A program made the translations under genes and the position numbers. Below the pieces are notes generated by a model. The model did no database searches and was not told where the DNA came from. It was given only the letters and a program-made list of their open reading frames with translations. Below, in pieces: positions 54,305 through 61,992 of a stretch of 64,000 bases of DNA (position 1 is its first letter; each line of letters starts with the position of its first letter). This stretch comes from Cytophagales bacterium. GTDB taxonomy: Bacteria > Bacteroidota > Bacteroidia > Cytophagales > Microscillaceae. The stretch covers positions 56,645-120,644 of the forward strand of contig RDZE01000018.1 of the NCBI GenBank assembly GCA_004293905.1, in the 5' to 3' direction.

Positions 54305-54969
54305 AAAGAAAATTTCTCGGCTAATTGTAATAGAGGGGTGGCTAATATCTCGTGTCCTCCCTCAAATTTGATTTCTTCGGTGTTGATGCCCTTTTGATTA
54401 ATGTCTTCTATGTGCTCTTTGAAATGTTTTTCGTTGAAAAATTCATCTTTATTTCCATAAACAACATAAATACTTTTGCCTTTGTATCGTTGCTGTGCTT
54501 TGTCGAAGGGGAGGTCGTGTGGGAAAGTGCCACCCCAAACCGTAAGGCTGTGGAACTCTACTTGGCTATAAGTTGCCCATCTATTAATGGTATTGGCTCC
54601 TTGCGAAAAGCCAAAAAAATGTATTTTTTGATGATTAAATCGTGGGTTTTTCAAAAAAACTTGTTGGTATACTTGGTCTAAATAATGGACATAATTGTCT
54701 ATTTCGGCGAGGCGGTCTTCGCTTGTCATCCAAGTAGCACCTACCCTGCCTTGCATTTGCCCGCCAATGTAGAAGCGGGAGAGTGCTTCGGGGGCAACTA
54801 AAAAGTGTTTTTCGGGGGAGAGTGCTTCAAATTTTTTGATAAAGTAAGAAGCTAATTGCCCATATCCATGGCATAAAAACCATATATGCTCGGTTTTTTC
54901 GCTAAAATTTCCATAGGTGAAGTATCGGGCTGTTTTTTGGATATTGATAGAGTGAGGGGTGGCTTGCAT
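54301..54969 (-). CDS. Alpha/beta hydrolase (carboxylesterase/phospholipase type)
   Basis: 222 residues from ATG 54969 (a TTG nine codons earlier is less likely). Serine-hydrolase fold with the nucleophile elbow GFSQGAN (~104-110), an Asp in VYGNKDEFF and the catalytic His in EGGHEI (~211), the arrangement of phospholipase/carboxylesterase-like hydrolases. No signal peptide. It would cleave small esters; the substrate is unknown. It overlaps the start of acpH by 4 bases, and a long hairpin lies between its start and the next gene upstream. Confidence 0.85.
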   Translation of the reverse strand: MQATPHSINIQKTARYFTYGNFSEKTEHIWFLCHGYGQLASYFIKKFEALSPEKHFLVAPEALSRFYIGGQMQGRVGATWMTSEDRLAEIDNYVHYLDQVYQQVFLKNPRFNHQKIHFFGFSQGANTINRWATYSQVEFHSLTVWGGTFPHDLPFDKAQQRYKGKSIYVVYGNKDEFFNEKHFKEHIEDINQKGINTEEIKFEGGHEILATPLLQLAEKFSL

Positions 54970-55001
54970 TTTTGTAGCTATTTTCAGATAAAACAAAAGA
55001 T

Positions 55002-55061
55002 AAGGCTACCCAAAAGTTTATTTTTTCACGAAAATAAAGGTATAAATTTTTGAGTAGCCTT
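55002..55061 (-). terminator. Nested hairpin downstream of the secreted unknown gene
   Basis: Outer stem AAGGCTAC/GTAGCCTT (55002-55009 with 55054-55061), extended by CAAAA/TTTTG, encloses an inner stem TTTATTTT/AAAATAAA (55017-55024 with 55031-55038). It is followed on the minus strand by a T-rich tail. It begins 21 bases after the stop at 55083. Confidence 0.6.
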
Positions 55062-55082
55062 GCTATAATTGTCTATTGGATA

Positions 55083-55871
55083 TTAGAGTACGAGTTTATC
55101 TCTAAAGTTATTGATAAGTTTATTAAGTTCTGCAATTTCGTCAAGTTTTACTGCGCCATTTTTTTCTAAAAGTGAAAAGGCTTTGTCCATTTCTACTTTT
55201 ATTTTATTGAGTTCATAAAGCAAGTCGTTCATATCGCGGTCTTTTTTATAAGGCTCTATGGCTTTGATAAGTTCATCGAGTACAAATTTTTGCTCTACTA
55301 CTTTGGAGTTGATGAGCGTATTGTCATTGGCAACTTGTGCAACTCGCGCAGTGAGGTATACTGTTTCTGCCCAGCCACCTATGAGCATAAAAGCGGCAGT
55401 TTGTGGCTTTTTATTATTAATGAGATGGTCATTAATTTTCTCGAAAGTCATGGCAGTTTCCGAGAGGAGTTGATTGAGGTTGTTGCTGAGGGCTAATTTT
55501 TGAATGGTTTCTATATTGATGTAATTACCTACACTAAGGCTATCGGCAAGTACTTTCACTACATTGAGGTAAGAGAGTGCATCGGGTTTGGTATAGATGG
55601 TGGCATAGCCAAGGTCGGTACTATAAACGCCTAAATTGACGGCTTGTTTATAGTCATCAGCATAGTATTTTTGATTGCTGATTTTATTGAGCAATTGTGC
55701 ATCATAAGCTATGTTGTTGTCTTTCACCAAAGAAGTCATCTCGATGGGGGAGGGCATAAATTGAAAGAAAGATTTTAGAACTTCATCGGCTTCGGGCTGT
55801 GCTGTAGCTATGGTGATGAACAAAAAATTGGCTATGATGATACTAAAAAGAGAGCTAAATATTTTTCGCAT
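55083..55871 (-). CDS. Secreted helical protein of unknown function
   Basis: 262 residues with a clear signal peptide (SIIIANFLFITIATAQ). The mature chain is almost all helical with few Cys or aromatic clusters; GVYSTDLGYATIYTKPDALSY (near 81) and ALSNNLNQLLSETAMTF (near 127) are typical stretches, ending in KLDEIAELNKLINNFRDKLV. Similar proteins occur in Bacteroidota genomes to my knowledge, with no known role. The gene is alone on its strand between the bestrophin gene (82 bases upstream of it) and a nested hairpin that probably terminates it. Confidence 0.6.
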   Translation of the reverse strand: MRKIFSSLFSIIIANFLFITIATAQPEADEVLKSFFQFMPSPIEMTSLVKDNNIAYDAQLLNKISNQKYYADDYKQAVNLGVYSTDLGYATIYTKPDALSYLNVVKVLADSLSVGNYINIETIQKLALSNNLNQLLSETAMTFEKINDHLINNKKPQTAAFMLIGGWAETVYLTARVAQVANDNTLINSKVVEQKFVLDELIKAIEPYKKDRDMNDLLYELNKIKVEMDKAFSLLEKNGAVKLDEIAELNKLINNFRDKLVL

Positions 55872-55953
55872 AGTCTATTAGGATATTAAGAAGTTGATTA
55901 ACCTTACTACATAACGATAGAAGTATGATAATGTTGTTTGTGGAGATAGTTTT

Positions 55954-56901
55954 TTAATCAATGATTTCGAGAGAAGTGCTGTCTTTTAGTATTTCAGTAA
56001 ATTCGTCTTCGTCTTGCCATACTTGCAAAACATCGTGCATTGATTTTTTGATGATATTAGAGAAGTGCGTAAGCGGTAAGTCGTTGGCTTCGTTGCCAAA
56101 AGGGTCTTCTATTTCTTCGGAAATGACCTCTACGCCAATGAGTGCATAAGAGATAAGAATGGTTGCAGGAATGGCATAGTAAAGGAAGGTGCTTGCTAAA
56201 CCAAAAGGAAGAGCTAAAGTATAAATAAAGATAAAACTTTTGATGAAAGTGTTGTGAGAAAAAGGGATAGGTGTGTTTTTGATTCTTTCGCAAGAGCCCA
56301 ATAGGTGAATGAAGGTATCTATATAACCTTTTAAATTTCTTTTGTCGGTTTCACTAATAATATTTTGTTTTACTAACTCTTCTATGCGTGTCATCATTTG
56401 GGAAACAATGATGAGGGGCAAGTTGCTTTTTTTCTTCAATATACTGATATAGTTATCGTGAAAGTCTTCTAATTCTTCAGTTCTGATAAGTCCTCGTAGG
56501 TGTCCTTTGAGGGCAAAGGCGAAATTGCTGAGGTGTGAGGCAAAAAATTGGCGGTTGTGGTTGTCTTTTTTGGGTAAAATGGCATTGAAATAAGCGGCGG
56601 CGGCGCGGCTTTCGTTGATGAGTGTTCCCCATAGTTTGCGTGCTTCCCACCATTTATCATAAGCAGTATTGAGCCTAAAGACCAATACCAGACTAAGAAT
56701 GATGGCTACTAAGGAGAAAAACATGGGGCTTAGTTGGTACTTAAGTCTGATGATTTCTACTTCTATGAAAGTAACGGCAGAACTATAAAGAAGTACCCAA
56801 AACAAATAGCGCGTAAGTGTGCGCGAAGTATAAATGAGGTTGAAAACTTTGAATATTCTAATAAAGTTGTTCAGCCAATTTTTAGAATCGTAGTTAATCA
56901 T
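55954..56901 (-). CDS. Bestrophin-family anion channel
   Basis: 315 residues of the bestrophin/UPF0187 family, which form pentameric chloride or other anion channels. The N-terminal MINYDSKNWLNNFIRIFKVF lacks a signal; membrane helices lie at ~35-55, ~58-78, ~220-245 and ~250-270. Family text: VFRLNTAYDKWWEARKLWG (~75-93), with the conserved Trp-Trp pair, and the late EDPFGNEANDLPL (~272-284), which is the bestrophin calcium-clasp-like loop. It lies 62 bases after the end of the ABC gene, beyond that gene's terminator. Confidence 0.9.
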   Translation of the reverse strand: MINYDSKNWLNNFIRIFKVFNLIYTSRTLTRYLFWVLLYSSAVTFIEVEIIRLKYQLSPMFFSLVAIILSLVLVFRLNTAYDKWWEARKLWGTLINESRAAAAYFNAILPKKDNHNRQFFASHLSNFAFALKGHLRGLIRTEELEDFHDNYISILKKKSNLPLIIVSQMMTRIEELVKQNIISETDKRNLKGYIDTFIHLLGSCERIKNTPIPFSHNTFIKSFIFIYTLALPFGLASTFLYYAIPATILISYALIGVEVISEEIEDPFGNEANDLPLTHFSNIIKKSMHDVLQVWQDEDEFTEILKDSTSLEIID

Positions 56902-56925
56902 AAAGCAATATTAGGAAAAAACTAT

Positions 56926-56955
56926 AAAAAAAACGAGTTCTTAGAGGAACTCGTT
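56926..56955 (-). terminator. Terminator of the double ABC ATPase gene
   Basis: AACGAGTTC/GAACTCGTT 9-bp stem with a 6-base loop followed on the minus strand by T residues, 8 bases after the ABC stop. A textbook intrinsic terminator. Confidence 0.85.
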
Positions 56956-56963
56956 GTAGTTTT

Positions 56964-58883
56964 TTATTGATTTCTGAAACTCTGAATCATTTCGTTTCGT
57001 TTGCGCTGTGCTTGCATAATGTCTTGTGAAGAGCCTTTTGGTATAGCATTGATGAGGCGGCGCGTATAGTCAGTTTGTGGTTTTTCGTATATTTCATCGG
57101 CTTTGTCTATCTCTTCTATTTTGCCTTTGTACATCACGATAATTCTATCAGACATAAATTTAACAACTGATAAATCGTGAGAGATGAATATATAAGTGAG
57201 GTTAAATTCTTCTTTGAGTTCGTTGAGTAGATTGAGTACTTTGGCTTGTACTGATACATCAAGCGCGGATACAGATTCGTCGCAGATGATGAATTTGGGC
57301 TCGAGGGCTAAGGTACGGGCTATGCATACGCGTTGTCGTTGCCCACCTGAAAACTCGTGAGGGTATCTGCCATAGTGTTCTGCTTTGAGCCCTACTTTTT
57401 CCAAGATATGAATGATTTTATCTTTGCGCTGTTTGTCATTAGTCATTACATTGTGTATGCGCATCGGTTCTATGATGGCAGCACCAATAGATATTCTTGG
57501 ATTGAGCGAGGCATAAGGGTCTTGGAAGATGATTTGTATGTCTTTGCGCAATCGTCTTAGGTCGCTTCGGTTGTAGTCGTTGATGCGTTTGCCCTCAAAA
57601 ATGATTTCGCCTTCTGTGGGGTCAGTCAGTCTAAGGATAGTACGCCCTAAGGTAGATTTTCCGCAGCCCGATTCGCCTACCAATCCGATGGTTTCGCCGG
57701 GGTATACTTTAAAACTCACATCGTCTACGGCTTTTTCGTATTCAGTAATTTTGCCAAAAAGCCCTTTTCTTTTAGGGAAGTATTTTTTTAGGTTTTTTAT
57801 CTCAAGAATGGGGGGTTTGGTCATAAAGTTTTGGATACGTTCCTCTATTTCTTCGTCCATAAGGATATTTTCTATGAGGATATTTCCCAATGACATTTTT
57901 TTGTGGTCTTGTTTTTCTTTGATTTCTCCATCTTCGGTGATTTCCATAAAATCATCTACAATGGGCAACACTCTTAGTTTCCAGTCTAAGCGGGGTCGGC
58001 AGGCTAAGAGTCCTTTGGTGTAGGGGTGTTGGGGGTTATCAAAGATATTCATTACATCGTCTTTTTCCATAATGCGTCCTTGGTACATCACCATTACTTT
58101 ATCGGCTATTTCGGCTATTACGCCCAAATCGTGTGTGATGAATATAATGGCAGTATTGTGTTCAAGGCGAAGTTGGAAGAGTAGTTCGAGAATTTCTTTC
58201 TGAACGGTTACATCTAAGGCAGTAGTTGGTTCATCGGCTATGAGTAGTTTGGGTTCGCAGGAAAGAGCCATTGCAATCATTACGCGTTGTTTTTGTCCTC
58301 CTGATAGTTCGTGTGGATAGGAGTTGAAGATGCGTTCAAGTTTTTCGCTTTCGGCTTCGTTGTTGCCTTCTTTATCTTTGGCGAGTTGTACTTGTTTGAA
58401 AAGCTCTAATGTTCTTTGTTTGGCTTGTTCGTAAGAAAGTCTTTTGTTTTGTTCGTCGCCTATATGAGCTTTGGTTACTACATCTTCTTGGTGTAGCATA
58501 ATGGCTTCTACTACTTGACTTCCGCAGGTATATACAGGGTTGAGCGAAGTCATAGGCTCTTGGAATATCATAGCGATATCACCTCCTCTGATTTCTCTCA
58601 TTTGTTCTTTGTTCATAGAGAGGAGGTTCACTCTTCCAAATTTGGTAGCATTGAAGATGATTTCACCTTTACTGATTTCGCTGATATTATCGGCAAGAAG
58701 TTGCATAATGGCTAAAGTAGTAACTGATTTTCCTGAACCTGATTCGCCTACGATGCCTAATGTTTCTCCTTGTTTGAGTGTAAAACTTACATTGTCAACG
58801 GCTTTGATAATGCCTCTGTCGGTAGTAAATCGTACTTCTAAATTGTTGACTTCTAAGAGTGTGTCTTGGGTTTGCTCGCTCAT
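56964..58883 (-). CDS. Fused two-ATPase ABC transporter protein (oligopeptide/dipeptide type)
   Basis: 639 residues made of two full ABC ATPase domains in one chain, like DppD fused to DppF. First domain: P-loop GESGSGKS (~44), [15 protein letters not shown] and [10 protein letters not shown]. Second domain: GESGCGKS (~407), [14 protein letters not shown] and [10 protein letters not shown]. The oligopeptide-type dimer sits under a membrane permease pair and powers peptide or nickel uptake; the permease and binding-protein genes are not next to it here. Fused forms (YejF/GsiA-like) are known in this phylum and others. A divergent symporter gene starts 128 bases upstream. Confidence 0.93.
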   Translation of the reverse strand: MSEQTQDTLLEVNNLEVRFTTDRGIIKAVDNVSFTLKQGETLGIVGESGSGKSVTTLAIMQLLADNISEISKGEIIFNATKFGRVNLLSMNKEQMREIRGGDIAMIFQEPMTSLNPVYTCGSQVVEAIMLHQEDVVTKAHIGDEQNKRLSYEQAKQRTLELFKQVQLAKDKEGNNEAESEKLERIFNSYPHELSGGQKQRVMIAMALSCEPKLLIADEPTTALDVTVQKEILELLFQLRLEHNTAIIFITHDLGVIAEIADKVMVMYQGRIMEKDDVMNIFDNPQHPYTKGLLACRPRLDWKLRVLPIVDDFMEITEDGEIKEKQDHKKMSLGNILIENILMDEEIEERIQNFMTKPPILEIKNLKKYFPKRKGLFGKITEYEKAVDDVSFKVYPGETIGLVGESGCGKSTLGRTILRLTDPTEGEIIFEGKRINDYNRSDLRRLRKDIQIIFQDPYASLNPRISIGAAIIEPMRIHNVMTNDKQRKDKIIHILEKVGLKAEHYGRYPHEFSGGQRQRVCIARTLALEPKFIICDESVSALDVSVQAKVLNLLNELKEEFNLTYIFISHDLSVVKFMSDRIIVMYKGKIEEIDKADEIYEKPQTDYTRRLINAIPKGSSQDIMQAQRKRNEMIQSFRNQ

Positions 58884-59011
58884 AATGCTATTGAAGTTGT
58901 TTTGCTACTAAGGTACTGCAATTTTTTTTCCAAAAAAAGATTTTTTAGTCTTTTTTCTAAATAATAAAAATATATATTTGCATTTTGCATCTATAAACTA
59001 TAATAATTCTA

Positions 59012-60424
59012 ATGACAACAGAACAAGCGAATCAGAAGGTAAATCCTTTGGGCTTTTTTGCGTTTCTTTTACTCCTTACGGGGACAGTATTGGTATCGGT
59101 GTTCCAACAATATGGTTTTTTACAGTTAGACGAACGCGTGATGATGGTACTGCGTTGGGCAGTGATAGGATTAATGAGTTTTTATGCTTTTAAGAAAAAA
59201 ACACTCACTATTTGGATTTTTGTGAGCATGTTCATTGGTGCGGAGCTGGGGTATGATTTTCCTGCTTTTGCCATTCAATTAGATATTTTGAGCAAGGTAT
59301 TTCTGAACCTTATCAAGAGTATTATTGCTCCTTTGCTATTTGCGACATTGGTAGTAGGCATTGCGGGGCACTCTGACCTGAAACAAGTAGGGCGTATGGG
59401 GCTTAAGTCGTTTGCGTATTTTATTACGGTTACTTTGATTGCGTTGGCTGTAGGGCTTATTGCTATCAATATGACACAAGCAGGTGTAGGCATAGAACAA
59501 CAAGCCGAAGCAGTGCAACAAGTGAAAAAAACAGATAAAACTTGGCAAGAAATTGTATTACATATTTTTCCCGAAAATATTTCGAAATCTATTTATGAAG
59601 GGCAGGTATTGCAGATTGTGATTTTTAGTATTCTTTTTGGAATCGGTATGACAATGATTAGTGAAAGGCATCGTCATTTTATGTTAGAATTTACAGAAAG
59701 TTTGGCAGAGGTAATGTTTAAATTTACGAATGTGGTAATGCTTTTCGCGCCTTTTGCAGTAGGAGGGGCTATTGCCTATACTATTGGTAAATATGGCTTG
59801 GGGGCTTTGCAAAATTTGGGTTTTCTATTGCTTACTTTGTATGCGGCGTTGGTAGCTTTTTTACTCTTTGTGCTTTTGCCTATAGCTATCTTTTCGGGTT
59901 TGCCTGTTTGGAAGTTTATCAAAGCAGTGCGCGAGCCTTTTACGTTGGCATTTGCGACTGCAAGTTCCGAATCGGCGTTGCCTAAGGCTATGAAAGCAAT
60001 GGAAGAGTTTGGCGTACCGCGCAAGATAGTAGCTTTTGTGATTCCTACGGGGTATAGTTTTAATTTGGACGGAACAACTTTGTATCTTTCGTTGGCGGCG
60101 GTGTTTGTGGCACAAGCAGCAGGTATACAAATGTCTTGGGGAGCGCAAATTTCTATGTTGTTGTTGCTTTTGCTCACTAGTAAAGGGGTAGCAGGGATTC
60201 CTCGCGCCTCATTAATGGTGTTATCGGGGGCAGCAGCTACCTTTGACCTTCCTGAGTGGCCTATTGCTATGATTATTGGTATTGATGCATTGATGGATAT
60301 GGCGCGTACTTCTGTAAATGTTTTGGGCAACTGTTTGGCTTCGGCAGTGATTGCAAAATGGGAGGGTGAGTTTGGCATAGAAAATGAGCCTTCTCCTGAA
60401 AGAGCTTTGGAAGAAGCTGTTTAG
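59012..60424 (+). CDS. Dicarboxylate/amino acid:cation symporter
   Basis: 470 residues of the DAACS (GltP/DctA) family, which take up glutamate, aspartate or C4-dicarboxylates with Na+ or H+. About eight helices plus re-entrant loops. The Ser-rich loop FATASSESALPKAM (~315-328) and the following GYSFNLDGTTLYLSLAAVF (~347-365, containing NxDGT) are the substrate and cation sites. The late DALMDMARTSVNVLGN (~425-440) is also typical, with Arg433. It is followed on the same strand by the protease gene 47 bases away. Dicarboxylate uptake would feed malic enzyme and the aspartase also found in this window. Confidence 0.94.
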   Translation: MTTEQANQKVNPLGFFAFLLLLTGTVLVSVFQQYGFLQLDERVMMVLRWAVIGLMSFYAFKKKTLTIWIFVSMFIGAELGYDFPAFAIQLDILSKVFLNLIKSIIAPLLFATLVVGIAGHSDLKQVGRMGLKSFAYFITVTLIALAVGLIAINMTQAGVGIEQQAEAVQQVKKTDKTWQEIVLHIFPENISKSIYEGQVLQIVIFSILFGIGMTMISERHRHFMLEFTESLAEVMFKFTNVVMLFAPFAVGGAIAYTIGKYGLGALQNLGFLLLTLYAALVAFLLFVLLPIAIFSGLPVWKFIKAVREPFTLAFATASSESALPKAMKAMEEFGVPRKIVAFVIPTGYSFNLDGTTLYLSLAAVFVAQAAGIQMSWGAQISMLLLLLLTSKGVAGIPRASLMVLSGAAATFDLPEWPIAMIIGIDALMDMARTSVNVLGNCLASAVIAKWEGEFGIENEPSPERALEEAV

Positions 60425-60471
60425 ATTGATTTTTTTATTATTCGAAAACTATATATATTAAAAAAAAAATT

Positions 60472-61563
60472 ATGGAACTTATTCAAGCAATTATCCCTAA
60501 TGTCGTAAAAATAGGTACTTCCTCTGGGAGTGGCAGTGGTTTTTACTTGCAAGATAGGGGCATTATCGTTACGAACAATCACGTAGTAGCGGGGCACAAA
60601 GTAGTGTCGATAGAAACACAAGACATGGAACGCTTCACGGCAAAGGTAGTTTTTTTGAATCCTATAGTAGATTTGGCGTTTCTTTTTCCTTCTAAACCCT
60701 TAGAGAACATAGCACCGCTGAAGTTAATGCCTACTACTCAACTTAAAAATATGGATAGAGTGGCTGTGTTGGGTTTTCCTTATGGTATGCCTTTTACTAT
60801 TACTGATGGTATTGTTTCTTCAACCAAACAACTTTTAGATGGAAGATACTACGTACAAACCGATGCGGCGGTCAATCCGGGTAATTCGGGTGGTCCGGTG
60901 GTGAATATGAATGGCGAAGTGGTGGGCGTTACGACTAGTAAATTTTCAGATGCTGACAATGTAGGCTTTGCAATTCCTGCTGATGATTTATTGGCTGATT
61001 TAGAGGTTTTTGCTGATAATCAATCTACTGAGTTTTCGGTGAAATGCCCTTGTAATAACCATCTTTTGTTCGAAAAGTCGGAGTACTGCCCTATTTGTGG
61101 GGTTGAAATCAAAGATGATTTGCTTTTCGAGGAGCCTAAACTTACGCCTTTGGCAGAATTTGTAGAAGATGCATTGCGTGGGCTTGATATAGACCCTGTA
61201 ATTGCGCGCAATGGCTATGATTATTGGGAGTTTCATCAAGGAAGTTCGTTAATTCGCATTTTCATATACAATACTAACTATCTTTTTGCGACTTGTCCTT
61301 TAGTAAAATTACCAAAAAATAATCTTGAACCTGTATATAAATATGTTTTGAGCCGTGCTGATATGGCATTGCCCTTTGTGTTTGGTATTTGGCAGGGTAT
61401 GGTATATATTTCTTATCGTTTGCACATGTCAGATGTGTACAACGCCGAACATGCCCAAACAATCAAGACGAATTTGGCAGCTTTTGCTCGCAAAGCCGAT
61501 GAGTTGGATAACTATCTGATAGAAAATTTAGGCTGCGAGCGTACAGAGTATTCTAAGTTTTAG
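60472..61563 (+). CDS. Trypsin-like (S1C) protease with zinc ribbon and YbjN-like C-terminal domain
   Basis: 363 residues. The trypsin-like domain at ~1-175 has a complete triad: His37 (TNNHVVAGHK), Asp67 (IVDLAF) and Ser139 (NPGNSGGPVV). There is no PDZ domain and no signal peptide or membrane helix, so it should be cytosolic, unlike ordinary DegP-type S1C proteases. It is followed by a four-Cys zinc ribbon (CPC at 192-194 and CPIC at 206-209) and a ~140-residue YbjN/T3SS-chaperone-like domain (LAEFVEDALRGLDIDPVIAR and after). The combination is unusual; targets are unknown. The gene ends in a strong terminator. The preceding gene is the dicarboxylate symporter, 47 bases upstream. Confidence 0.85.
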   Translation: MELIQAIIPNVVKIGTSSGSGSGFYLQDRGIIVTNNHVVAGHKVVSIETQDMERFTAKVVFLNPIVDLAFLFPSKPLENIAPLKLMPTTQLKNMDRVAVLGFPYGMPFTITDGIVSSTKQLLDGRYYVQTDAAVNPGNSGGPVVNMNGEVVGVTTSKFSDADNVGFAIPADDLLADLEVFADNQSTEFSVKCPCNNHLLFEKSEYCPICGVEIKDDLLFEEPKLTPLAEFVEDALRGLDIDPVIARNGYDYWEFHQGSSLIRIFIYNTNYLFATCPLVKLPKNNLEPVYKYVLSRADMALPFVFGIWQGMVYISYRLHMSDVYNAEHAQTIKTNLAAFARKADELDNYLIENLGCERTEYSKF

Positions 61564-61587
61564 TTTTTTATTTGATTCTTTCTTTAT

Positions 61588-61624
61588 AACGGCTTCGCGC
61601 TCTTAGGGGTGTAAAGCCGTTTTT
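61588..61624 (+). terminator. Terminator of the protease gene
   Basis: AACGGCTT (61588-61595) pairs with AAGCCGTT (61614-61621), an 8-bp stem with an 18-base loop followed by T residues, 24 bases after the protease stop. Confidence 0.8.
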
Positions 61625-61671
61625 ATATCAAGGGAAAGCAACGATTTCAACTTATTTTTTGTTCTTTGGGT

Positions 61672-61992
61672 ATGAAAAAGTACATACCGATTGATTGTAA
61701 TTATTACGATTTACTCTTAGACCGTTTAACAAGAAAAGTGGTGAGTAATATTTCTTTTTTAGACCCTATATCGCAAGAGGTAATCAATACAGAGGCACAC
61801 ATTGTAGAAGTATTTACCCAACAAGGAGAGGAATTTATGCGATTGTCTAATGGAATATTATTGCGTTTAGATTATCTATTGCGCATTGATGGTTTTGAAT
61901 ATCCTGATTATGCAAATAACTATTGTGCAATCTCAACTACACGTGCCAATAAGTTCTCGAACTCTTCCCACCAAGGGAAATCTTCCCATTGA
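61672..61992 (+). CDS. Rho-binding antiterminator (Rof) homologue
   Basis: 106 residues from ATG 61672. The start reads YIPIDCNYYDLLLDRLTRK, the signature of Rof (YaeO) proteins, which bind Rho and stop Rho-dependent termination. The beta-rich Sm-like middle (INTEAHIVEVFTQQGEEFMRL) ends at FEYPDYANNYC near residue 88. The last ~20 residues (ISTTRANKFSNSSHQGKSSH) look like a random extension and are coded in the 73 bases that overlap the 3' end of the aspartase gene on the other strand. It lies 108 bases after the protease stop, past a terminator. Bacteroidota homologues are common. Confidence 0.82.
   Translation: MKKYIPIDCNYYDLLLDRLTRKVVSNISFLDPISQEVINTEAHIVEVFTQQGEEFMRLSNGILLRLDYLLRIDGFEYPDYANNYCAISTTRANKFSNSSHQGKSSH

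Noticed and set aside
59776..60378. 200-codon open frame antisense to the dicarboxylate symporter
   Set aside because: Mirror of the membrane-helix codons of the real gene; no independent start context or family match.
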